This document shows, one piece after another, positions 1 through 5,067 of a stretch of 8,281 bases of DNA. The stretch is taken from positions 1 to 8,281 of the forward strand of contig JAJZRM010000113.1 of the NCBI GenBank assembly GCA_021802685.1. The letters are read 5' to 3'. Each line of letters starts with the position of its first letter. The first letter of the stretch is position 1. The DNA is from Deltaproteobacteria bacterium. GTDB lineage: Bacteria; Desulfobacterota; Deferrimicrobia; Deferrimicrobiales; Deferrimicrobiaceae. The translations under genes and the position numbers were made by a program. The notes below the pieces were generated by a model, which worked only from the letters and a program-made list of their open reading frames with translations, was not told the origin of the DNA and made no database searches.

Positions 1-712
1 TGAGGGTCCTGGCGGAATCGAGGACGGATCCCGGCGCCTGAACGGCGTTCCCGGCGATCATCAGGGCGATCAGCGTATCTCCCAGGGCCCTTCCCATGGA
101 GAGGGTGAAGCCGATGACGATGCTCTTCCGGGAGCAGGGCAGCGCGACGTGGAGAAAATGCTGGATCTTCGTTCCGCCGGACGCGAGGACCGCCTCGCCG
201 TACGATCGCGGGACCCTTTCGAAACCGTCGCTGAAAAACAGGATCATGGTGGGGGAGACGAGAAGGGCGACCATGATGGAAGCGGGCAGCACGCACATGC
301 CGGAACCGCTTCCGAAAGTCTCCCGGATGACGGGGACCAGGAGGAAAATGCCGACGAACCCGTAGATCACGGTAGGAATCCCGGTCATGACCTCGACGGT
401 TTTGCGCAGAAGCCAACCCGCTTTTCCCGGGGCCACGACGCTGATCAGGACGGAGCACCCCATGCTCAAGGGAAAGGCGATCAGCATGCCGAGAAGGGAA
501 ATCGCCGCGGTCCCCGCGATCATGGGGAAAATGCCGAATGAGCCCAGGTGCGGCGCCCACGGCGTGGTGATGATTTCGAAAAAACGGCCTCCCGCGAAAA
601 GCGGGAGGCCGAAGACGAGAAGAAACCCGAAGATGGAAACGGTGGCGAGCGCGGCGATCAGCGCGGAAAACCGGAAGATCGTTTCCGCCGCCATGGTGGA
701 ATATCGGTTCAT
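1..712 (-). CDS. pstC: Phosphate ABC transporter permease PstC (3' end outside window)
   Basis: Inner-membrane permease that, with PstA and the ATPase PstB, imports phosphate delivered by PstS. The 237 codons in the window run off the left edge, so the C-terminal part is missing. Visible features: a hydrophobic first helix at about residues 14-40; the PstC-typical stretch with W52-A-P and F59-G-I-F-P-M followed by a GTA helix (about 60-95); a helix at about 112-130 with GIPTVIYGFVGIF; another at about 142-160; and the permease EAA loop at about 172-192 (EAVLASGG, later VALP), which contacts the ATPase, followed by FTLSMGRALGDT. The W-x-P/FGIFP region argues for PstC rather than PstA. The ATG overlaps the pstS stop as ATGA and has no good Shine-Dalgarno at normal spacing, so translation is probably coupled to pstS. 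A second ATG at codon 7 is possible. A terminator-like hairpin lies in codons 34-45. Confidence 0.92.
   Translation of the reverse strand, partial: MNRYSTMAAETIFRFSALIAALATVSIFGFLLVFGLPLFAGGRFFEIITTPWAPHLGSFGIFPMIAGTAAISLLGMLIAFPLSMGCSVLISVVAPGKAGWLLRKTVEVMTGIPTVIYGFVGIFLLVPVIRETFGSGSGMCVLPASIMVALLVSPTMILFFSDGFERVPRSYGEAVLASGGTKIQHFLHVALPCSRKSIVIGFTLSMGRALGDTLIALMIAGNAVQAPGSVLDSARTL
579..611 (-). terminator. Candidate intrinsic terminator inside the 5' part of pstC
   Basis: Read on the minus strand, CGGCCTCCCGC (611-601) pairs perfectly with GCGGGAGGCCG (595-585) across a 5-base loop TTTTC, an 11-bp stem with no mismatch. Six consecutive T (584-579) follow with no gap. This is the canonical layout of a Rho-independent terminator, oriented with the pst transcript and beginning 98 bases past the pstS stop. 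It lies within pstC codons 34-45 (F-G-L-P-L-F-A-G-G-R-F-F), which stay open. Whether it terminates in vivo cannot be seen; ribosomes translating pstC would be expected to keep it unfolded. Confidence 0.55.
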
Positions 713-1539
713 CTGACCGGAATGAACCCTTTCTCGGCGGCGATCCGCTGACCTTCCCCGGAGAAGAGATAGTCGATGAAGACTTTCGCCGGTCCGGAAG
801 GTTCCCCTTTCGTGACGCTGTACAGTCCCCTGGAAACGGGGAATTTCCCCGCCTTCACGGTCTCCGCGGTCGGCGGCACCCCGTCGAAGAGGACGGGTTT
901 CACGGATTCGTCGATATGTCCCACGGAGACGTAACCGACGCCGTACGGGTCCTGGGAGATCGCGGATTTCATCGCGCCGTTGGAGACGATGAAATGGGCA
1001 TCGGGAGCGAACGATGCCTTCTTCAGCGCTTTTTCCCAGAAGACCTCCCGGGTGCCGCTGGATTCATCCCTGGTATAAACGTTGATCCGATGATCCGAGC
1101 CGCCGACCTCTTTCCAGTTCGATATATTCCCGGAGAAAATGCCCATGGCCTGGGCCTGGGTCAAGGCGCCGACGTTGTTCCGGGGGTGGACGACGATGCC
1201 GACCCCGTCGATGGCCCATTGGAACAGGCGCAGGCCGTACCTGGAGATTTCCTCGGCCGTGGGCGTCCTCCCGGCGTTGCCGATATCGGCCAACCCTTCA
1301 CCCGCCATCCTGATGCCCACCCCGGAACCCCCTCCCGCGATGCTTACCTGGAGATCGGGATTGGCCGTCATCGCGCGCCGGGCCACCTCCTTCATCACGG
1401 GGATATGGGCCGTTCCCCCGGCGATCCTTATCTCGCCCTTCAACCCTTTGAATCCGTCCAGGTCTCCGGCCGATGCGCCGGCGCAATATATCAGTGAGAG
1501 AGCCGCGGCAAGTATCGATGGAACGATTCCCTGTTTCAT
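709..1539 (-). CDS. pstS: Periplasmic phosphate-binding protein PstS
   Basis: High-affinity phosphate receptor that hands phosphate to the PstC/PstA permease. It is 276 residues long, in the range of the shorter PstS-like proteins. Residues 1-24 form a signal peptide: K2, a hydrophobic core, and an A-S-A cleavage site before G25. Cys19 sits in LIYC, a poor lipobox, so a soluble periplasmic form is more likely than a lipoprotein. The mature protein starts with a typical strand (GEIRIAGGTAH, 35-45). The phosphate-site motifs GGGSGVGIRMAGEGLADIGNAGR (in part, 69-91) and the TRDESSGTREVFWE region (156-169) are present; S/G/T of SGT and R91 are the likely ligand contacts. The end SGEGQRIAAEKGFIPV is family-typical. 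The start is set by AAGGAGG just upstream. The reading frame stays open to 1761, but that extension is arginine/proline-rich and lacks a ribosome site. The stop overlaps the pstC start. Confidence 0.94.
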   Translation of the reverse strand: MKQGIVPSILAAALSLIYCAGASAGDLDGFKGLKGEIRIAGGTAHIPVMKEVARRAMTANPDLQVSIAGGGSGVGIRMAGEGLADIGNAGRTPTAEEISRYGLRLFQWAIDGVGIVVHPRNNVGALTQAQAMGIFSGNISNWKEVGGSDHRINVYTRDESSGTREVFWEKALKKASFAPDAHFIVSNGAMKSAISQDPYGVGYVSVGHIDESVKPVLFDGVPPTAETVKAGKFPVSRGLYSVTKGEPSGPAKVFIDYLFSGEGQRIAAEKGFIPVR

Positions 1540-1543
1540 GTTT

Positions 1544-1550
1544 CCTCCTT
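1544..1550 (-). promoter_or_regulatory. Shine-Dalgarno fixing the pstS start
   Basis: AAGGAGG lies four bases (AAAC) before the ATG at 1539. It lies downstream of the alternative in-frame ATG at 1560, so it can only serve the 1539 start. The signal peptide begins exactly there, which agrees. Confidence 0.85.
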
Positions 1551-1580
1551 GTTCGCTCATTATCGTTGCGCGAAACCGAT

Positions 1581-1612
1581 CCGATCCGATCCGGCCGGCC
1601 GGATCGGATCGG
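1581..1612. repeat. Perfect 32-bp palindrome upstream of pstS
   Basis: The left arm CCGATCCGATCCGGCC (1581-1596) is followed directly by its exact reverse complement (1597-1612). Each arm contains two CCGAT/ATCGG units, and a third CCGAT lies outside the left arm at 1576-1580. The outer edge is 73 bases and the inner edge 41 bases upstream of the pstS ATG. It could be a dyad operator for a dimeric regulator or, in RNA, a very stable hairpin in the pstS leader. No T-run follows on either strand, so it is not an intrinsic terminator. Confidence 0.9.
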
Positions 1613-1710
1613 CGACGAATACCCCGGGGAGAACGCGGTAAACGCGCGCCGGAATGCCGCGAAAGGAGGGTCTTTGATTGAGGACGGACCGGTACGGGGT
1701 TACGAAACGA

Positions 1711-1735
1711 GCGCGCGGCGGTCCCGCCGCGACGC
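1711..1735. repeat. GC-rich hairpin in the pst leader region
   Basis: CGCGGCGG (1714-1721) and CCGCCGCG (1724-1731) form an 8-bp perfect inverted repeat with a 2-base centre. The stem can be extended by GCG/CGC (1711-1713 with 1733-1735) across a single bulged A at 1732. No T-tract adjoins. The role is unknown; such repeats also occur by chance in GC-rich DNA. Confidence 0.5.
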
Positions 1736-1790
1736 GCAGGGAGCGACCCGCTTTCCGGCAACGGCCCCCTCGGGAAGCGTTCGGTTATTC

Positions 1791-1816
1791 CTCCGCCGAC
1801 CGGCGGAGCGTCCGCC
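1791..1816 (-). promoter_or_regulatory. Two mutually exclusive hairpins after the short leader frame
   Basis: Three segments share complementarity. GGCGGA (1816-1811 on the minus strand) can pair with TCCGCC (1807-1802) over a 3-base loop. The larger segment CTCCGCCG (1808-1801) can instead pair with CGGCGGAG (1798-1791). Both cannot form together because the middle segment is shared. They begin four bases after the stop of a 12-codon frame with a strong ribosome site. The layout resembles an attenuation leader, but no U-tract follows the second hairpin. The structure is seen directly; the function is inference. Confidence 0.35.
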
Positions 1817-1819
1817 CTC

Positions 1820-1858
1820 TCAGCGGGAGAGACGGATCCGGGACATCGATTCCGGCAA
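1820..1858 (-). CDS. Candidate 12-codon leader peptide
   Basis: A TTG codon at 1858 opens a 12-codon frame ending TGA at 1820 (residues MPESMSRIRLSR if TTG is read as Met). Upstream, AAAGGGGGTGATC (1874-1862) matches 11 of 13 positions of the complement of the 16S rRNA 3' end, with a sensible distance to the TTG. No longer frame uses this site. It is followed at once by two alternative hairpins and lies upstream of pstS. It may be a regulatory leader peptide or a chance purine-rich stretch. Confidence 0.22.
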   Translation of the reverse strand: MPESMSRIRLSR

Positions 1859-1894
1859 GAAGATCACCCCCTTTCCATGTGCGGAACGGCGGTA

Positions 1895-1930
1895 CAGGCC
1901 GGTAATATAACATGACCGGGCGGCGGCCTG
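1895..1930 (-). promoter_or_regulatory. AT-rich promoter-like patch flanked by a 7-bp inverted repeat
   Basis: On the minus strand CAGGCCG (1930-1924) and CGGCCTG (1901-1895) flank a segment holding CGGTCAT (1918-1912; six of seven matches to a PhoB half-site CTGTCAT) and TATATT (1909-1904), a -10-like hexamer. It is the most AT-rich spot in the gap, four bases past the YihY-family stop. The -35 candidate TTCAGG, 17 bases upstream, is weak and the second PhoB half-site is absent. It is a possible pst promoter or operator; use from here would give a leader of roughly 360 bases. Confidence 0.25.
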
Positions 1931-1933
1931 AAA

Positions 1934-3262
1934 TCACAGATCGACCAGGAGCTTGTTCGCGGCGGACGTATCGATGGCCGTCCCGAAGGCGTCCAGGATG
2001 TCCGAGACCGCCCGGAAATCGCCCATCGGCGGGAACGGCAGTTCCACGGAACCGCCGCGTTCCAGGGCGTCGAGAACGGTTTTCACGGTGATCCCGTGGA
2101 TATCGCGGGCGGGTTGCCAGGCGGCTTCTTCGTTTTCCTCCGTTTTCACGGCCGAGAAGAGCCCCGCGGCGGATAAATCCGCAACGATCCGATTCACCAG
2201 GAGGAGCGGCACGCCCAAGACGTTCGCTATGGCGTGCGGAGTGAGCGGCTTTTCCCCCGCCGAAAAATTCCGCACCACGAGCCGGGCGACCAGCAGGGAA
2301 AGGATTTTTTTGTGGTACGGGCTGACTTTCTCCGATCCTTCGGGGAACCCGTGCGTGTCCACGTTCTGGACCGCGAAGGAAATCTCCGATCCCATCAGGA
2401 CGATCAGCCAGCTGAGTTCCATCCAGACGAGGAACAGCGGAAGGGCGGCGAAGCTTCCGTAGACGGCGTTGGCTCTCGACACGCCGACCTGGAACGAGAT
2501 GTAGATCCACTGGATCGCCTGGTAGGCGGTCCCCGCCGCCAGGGCGGCGACGATCCCGGCCTTCAGCCGGACCTTCGTGTTGGGCATGTAGATGAATATG
2601 AAGGCGAACAGCACCCAGATGAGGAGGAAGGGGATGAATTCCAACAGGACCAGGATCGGCGCCGGAGGCAAACCCCATTGGGACAGTTTCCCGGCGATGA
2701 ATTTCAACTGGCTCGCCAACGTTACCGTCAGGCTGCTCGCCATGATGAAGATGACCGGGCACACGGTCGTGATGGAAAGGTAGTCGGTGCATTTGCGCGC
2801 GATCGTGCGGGGTTTCTCGACTTTCCAGATGCCGTTGAAGGAATCCTCGATGTGCCCCAGGACCTTGACGACCGACCAGAACAGAAGCGCGACCCCGATC
2901 CCCGCGACTATGCCCCCCCGGGTTTTCCGGAGCAACGAGTCGGAGAACTCGAACACCTTCAACAGCACGTCCGTCTGCGCGGAAAATTTCGCCAGGAGCT
3001 GGGCTTGGAGCCTCTTGTCGAAGCCGAACCCCTTGGCGATGCCGAAGAACACCGCGATGACCGGAACGACGGAGAGCAGGGAATAGAAAGTCAGCGCGGA
3101 CGCCTTTATTCCGCACTCGTCCCGCCGATACCCTCGAATCGCCAGCAGGAGAATCTTGAGCGCCCGGATGAGGAACGCCTTGGGCCGGGAGAGGTCTTTT
3201 TCCCGCAGGAACCAGATGCCGGTGTCGAGGAAAGCGAGGATGGATGCCGGTTTTCCCCTCAT
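1934..3262 (-). CDS. YihY/BrkB-family inner-membrane protein with C-terminal winged-helix-like domain
   Basis: 442 residues from the ATG at 3262. Residues 30-300 are the YihY (BrkB) membrane domain: the family signature ASALTFYSLLSVVPVIAVFFGIAKGF (in part, 54-79), helices at about 117-137, 162-186, 202-226, 234-255 and 274-298, and the closing motif Y268-G-S-F-A-A-L-P-L-F-L-V-W with later GSEISF. The family is polytopic; despite old ribonuclease BN naming, its biochemical role is unsettled. Residues about 315-440 are soluble; 322-375 (LTPHAIANVLGVPLLLVNRIVADLSAAGLF region) look like a winged helix, as in longer family members. The gene follows the radical SAM gene closely. Two starts compete: this ATG, 11 bases after that gene's stop, and a GTG at 3277 that overlaps the stop as GTGA. 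Neither has a clear Shine-Dalgarno, so coupling is likely. The frame stays open further upstream, but that part is a shadow of the radical SAM gene. Confidence 0.93.
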   Translation of the reverse strand: MRGKPASILAFLDTGIWFLREKDLSRPKAFLIRALKILLLAIRGYRRDECGIKASALTFYSLLSVVPVIAVFFGIAKGFGFDKRLQAQLLAKFSAQTDVLLKVFEFSDSLLRKTRGGIVAGIGVALLFWSVVKVLGHIEDSFNGIWKVEKPRTIARKCTDYLSITTVCPVIFIMASSLTVTLASQLKFIAGKLSQWGLPPAPILVLLEFIPFLLIWVLFAFIFIYMPNTKVRLKAGIVAALAAGTAYQAIQWIYISFQVGVSRANAVYGSFAALPLFLVWMELSWLIVLMGSEISFAVQNVDTHGFPEGSEKVSPYHKKILSLLVARLVVRNFSAGEKPLTPHAIANVLGVPLLLVNRIVADLSAAGLFSAVKTEENEEAAWQPARDIHGITVKTVLDALERGGSVELPFPPMGDFRAVSDILDAFGTAIDTSAANKLLVDL

Positions 3263-3273
3263 CGCACCGGGGT

Positions 3274-4761
3274 TCACATCGTCGGTTTCGATTGCATCCG
3301 GCGGGAAAGGATGAAGAAGTGGTGTCCCATGATGGCCAGCGTGACCGCCAGCCCCAGGTGCCTCGGCGCGCGGAAGAACGTTTTCCCGAGGAAACGCCAG
3401 TACGCCACCCGGTACCTTGCGACGATCCCCTGCCGGACGAACGAGCGGAACAGGGCGACGTAATCGGAAAAGACCAGTCGCTCCTTCGGACGAGCCCCCA
3501 GCCGGGAGATCATCGCCTGGGCCCGCTCGAAATATTCCGACGGGGTGTAGATGGATGCCAGCACGTTCCTGTACCCCGCGAGGAGCGCCTCGGGGTTCAT
3601 CTTCGGGATGAAATTCAGCAACGCCTCCGTGTTGTCGCCCATGCTCTGGCGCAGGATCCGTCCCTCTTCGGAGAGCCTTCGCCACAGCCGCGTGTTGGGC
3701 AGCGCGGTCAGGAGGCCGACCATGGAAACGGGGATGGCCGCTTCCCGGATGAAGGCGATCTGCTTCTCGAAGATCTCGGGGGAATCCTGGTCGAAGCCGA
3801 CGATGAATCCCCCCATCACCTCCATCCCGTTCTCCTGGATGCGCCGCACGCACGCCAGGAGATCGGCCTTCACGTTCTGCATCTTTCCCGCCGCCCGGTT
3901 GCATTCCGCGGAAGGGGTCTCGATCCCGATGAACACCTTGTTGAAGCGGGCCGCCCGCATCAGGGAGAGCAGCTCGTCGTCCTCGGCCAGGTTGATCGAC
4001 GCCTGGGTGAACAGGGAGAACGGCTTCCCCCGGTCCCGCATCCAGTCGGCGATCCGGGGGAGCAGGGACTTGATGGCCTGCCGGTTCCCGACGAAGTTGT
4101 CGTCCACGATGAACACCGATCCGCGCCACCCCATGCCGTGGATCCGTTCGAGTTCCGAGAGGATCTGATCCGCCGTCTTGGTGCGGGGATTCCGCCCGAA
4201 AAGCTCGATGACGTCGCAGAACTCGCAGGAGAACGGGCACCCCCGGGAGTACTGGACGGGCATCGAGCTGTACCGCCGCCACCGGGCCAGGTGCAGGTCG
4301 GGGGAGGGGACACGGGTCATGTCCGCCGGTCCCGCGGCTTCGTAACGGCGGCGCGCCGTTCCCGCTTCCAGGTCGGAAGCCAGTTCCGCGATCACCTCTT
4401 CCGCTTCGCCCCGGACGACGTGGTCCGCGTCCTCGTACGACGGGTTGTCCGCGCTCGTGACCGGACCGCCCACCACCGTCCGCAGCCCCGCTTCCCGGCA
4501 ACGGGAGAGCAGTTGCGCCAGGGAGGGCCCCTGGACCAGCATGGCGCTCAGGAACGCCACGTCGGCCCAGGCGATGTCCTTGTCGCGGAGCGGTTCGACG
4601 TTCAAGTCCACCAGTTTCTTTTTCCAGTGCGGCGGAAGCATCGCCGAAACGGTGAGCAGCCCCAGGGGAGGATAGGCGGACCGTTTCCCGATGAACGGGA
4701 GGGCATGGCGGAAGCTCCAGAACGTATCGGGGAATTGAGGATAAAGAAGCAGGACCTTCAT
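3274..4761 (-). CDS. B12-binding-type radical SAM protein with DUF4070-like C-terminus
   Basis: 495-residue radical SAM enzyme of unknown substrate. Residues 1-140 are a Rossmann-like cobalamin-binding-type domain (MKVLLLYPQFP, PPLGLLTVSAML, VVGGP). The B12 His motif DxHxxG is not conserved: the equivalent stretch reads D52-L-N-V-E-P, so any cobalamin would bind without His ligation. Residues 168-370 are the radical SAM barrel, with C175-x3-C179-x2-C182 (RGCPFSCEFC) for the 4Fe-4S cluster, FIVDDNFVGN (217-226), FIGIETP (277-283) and GGFIVGFD (317-324). Residues about 375-490 match the DUF4070 type (NFIPKMNPEALLAGYRNVL, YTPSEYFERA). The start ATG has AAGGAG five bases upstream. That site lies in a hairpin with a TATAAT in its loop. 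Related proteins act as methyltransferases or other C-C/C-H chemistry enzymes, but nothing here fixes the substrate. Confidence 0.93.
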   Translation of the reverse strand: MKVLLLYPQFPDTFWSFRHALPFIGKRSAYPPLGLLTVSAMLPPHWKKKLVDLNVEPLRDKDIAWADVAFLSAMLVQGPSLAQLLSRCREAGLRTVVGGPVTSADNPSYEDADHVVRGEAEEVIAELASDLEAGTARRRYEAAGPADMTRVPSPDLHLARWRRYSSMPVQYSRGCPFSCEFCDVIELFGRNPRTKTADQILSELERIHGMGWRGSVFIVDDNFVGNRQAIKSLLPRIADWMRDRGKPFSLFTQASINLAEDDELLSLMRAARFNKVFIGIETPSAECNRAAGKMQNVKADLLACVRRIQENGMEVMGGFIVGFDQDSPEIFEKQIAFIREAAIPVSMVGLLTALPNTRLWRRLSEEGRILRQSMGDNTEALLNFIPKMNPEALLAGYRNVLASIYTPSEYFERAQAMISRLGARPKERLVFSDYVALFRSFVRQGIVARYRVAYWRFLGKTFFRAPRHLGLAVTLAIMGHHFFILSRRMQSKPTM

Positions 4762-4762
4762 G

Positions 4763-4804
4763 CGGGCTCCTTCGAATACGCCATTATATGCGAACGGGAG
4801 CCCG
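4763..4804 (-). promoter_or_regulatory. Hairpin that would cover the radical SAM gene's ribosome site
   Basis: On the minus strand CGGGCTCC (4804-4797) is complementary to GGAGCCCG (4770-4763), an 8-bp stem. After a 2-base bulge (4796-4795), TTCG (4794-4791) pairs with CGAA (4774-4771), leaving a 16-base loop. The 3' arm contains GGAG of the Shine-Dalgarno for the ATG at 4761. Transcripts entering from upstream genes would carry the whole hairpin; transcripts started in the loop would not. Confidence 0.5.
4783..4788 (-). promoter_or_regulatory. TATAAT (-10-like) upstream of the radical SAM gene
   Basis: A perfect TATAAT occurs on the minus strand in a local AT-rich patch, 21 bases before the start codon. 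Transcription would begin near 4776, leaving a leader of about 15 bases that keeps the AAGGAG. The weakness is the -35 side: the best match, CTGACG (4808-4803), is only 14 bases away, and nothing good sits at 16-18 bases. No TG extension is present. Confidence 0.33.
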
Positions 4805-5023
4805 TCAGTTTATTTTGTTTTTTCTTTTCCTCCCCCCTTGCGGCATCGCCGCTTCTCCCGCCAGCAGGCAGTGGCCCAGCCGCTCACTGCCGTCGTCCTT
4901 GTCCGTGTCCCATTCCCATGCGCTGCATTCACCCGGCAGGCACATGTCCATCCGGCATCTCTGGTAATTGACGAGGACCGACAGGCAGACCGTTCCGACC
5001 GCTTCCTTCGCCGTCGTCACCAT
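4805..5023 (-). CDS. Small cysteine-rich protein, likely metal-binding
   Basis: 72 residues, with no enzyme family recognised. The core has C13, C23, C28, C33 and C52, giving C-x4-C-x4-C-x18-C, with a CSAWEW stretch (33-38), an acidic linker (D39-D44) and GHCLLAG (50-56). This resembles small bacterial proteins of the type C-x4-C-x4-C-A-W...G-x-C-x-L that are thought to hold Zn or Fe-S. That resemblance is from memory, not a search. The tail is basic (RKRKNK, 65-70). Support for it being real: AAGGAGG at 5038-5032 with an 8-base spacer to the ATG, co-orientation, and a composition unlike the R/P/G-rich shadow frames around it. It lies 44 bases after the DJ-1/PfpI stop and 43 before the radical SAM start, filling what would otherwise be a gap of about 300 bases. 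Confidence 0.75.
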   Translation of the reverse strand: MVTTAKEAVGTVCLSVLVNYQRCRMDMCLPGECSAWEWDTDKDDGSERLGHCLLAGEAAMPQGGRKRKNKIN

Positions 5024-5067
5024 GGCATGGGCCTCCTTCAGGCGTACCGGGTTCGGTTCATTCCATG

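Larger units (their letters stand above)
1540..1933. other. Structured intergenic region upstream of pstS
   Basis: 394 bases between the YihY-family stop and the pstS start. No recognisable protein, tRNA or rRNA gene is seen. It contains, in transcript order on the minus strand: an AT-rich patch with flanking inverted repeat, a strong Shine-Dalgarno with a 12-codon frame, alternative hairpins, a GC hairpin, and a 32-bp palindrome, each listed separately. No T-tract follows any of these hairpins, so no terminator for the upstream gene is evident. No complete PhoB box (two CTGTCAT-like repeats 4 bases apart) was found. The likely role is promoter and 5' leader for pstSC. Confidence 0.7.

Noticed and set aside
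1540..1761. N-terminal extension of PstS by 74 residues
   Set aside because: The extension is R/P-rich, runs through the palindrome, and would bury the signal peptide. AAGGAGG lies right before the ATG at 1539.
1785..3116. Alternative minus-strand frame of about 440 codons overlapping the YihY gene
   Set aside because: It is a +1/-1 shadow of a clearly recognised membrane-protein gene, with R/G/P-rich product.
3278..4501. Upstream extension of the YihY frame to about 855 residues
   Set aside because: The extra part overlaps the radical SAM gene in another frame and has no transmembrane or family character. YihY homology begins just after the ATG at 3262.
4763..4830. Plus-strand intrinsic terminator (inverted repeat followed by a T-rich stretch)
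   Set aside because: The loop is large, the T-run is interrupted and starts after a gap, and no plus-strand gene leads into it. The T-rich tract is explained as the complement of Lys/Asn codons at the end of the small cysteine-rich gene. It might still stop antisense transcription.
3244..4971. Long plus-strand open frame across the radical SAM gene and beyond
   Set aside because: It is antisense to strongly recognised genes, is rich in R/P/G/H/D with no domain, and lacks a ribosome site. Long antisense frames are expected in GC-rich coding DNA.
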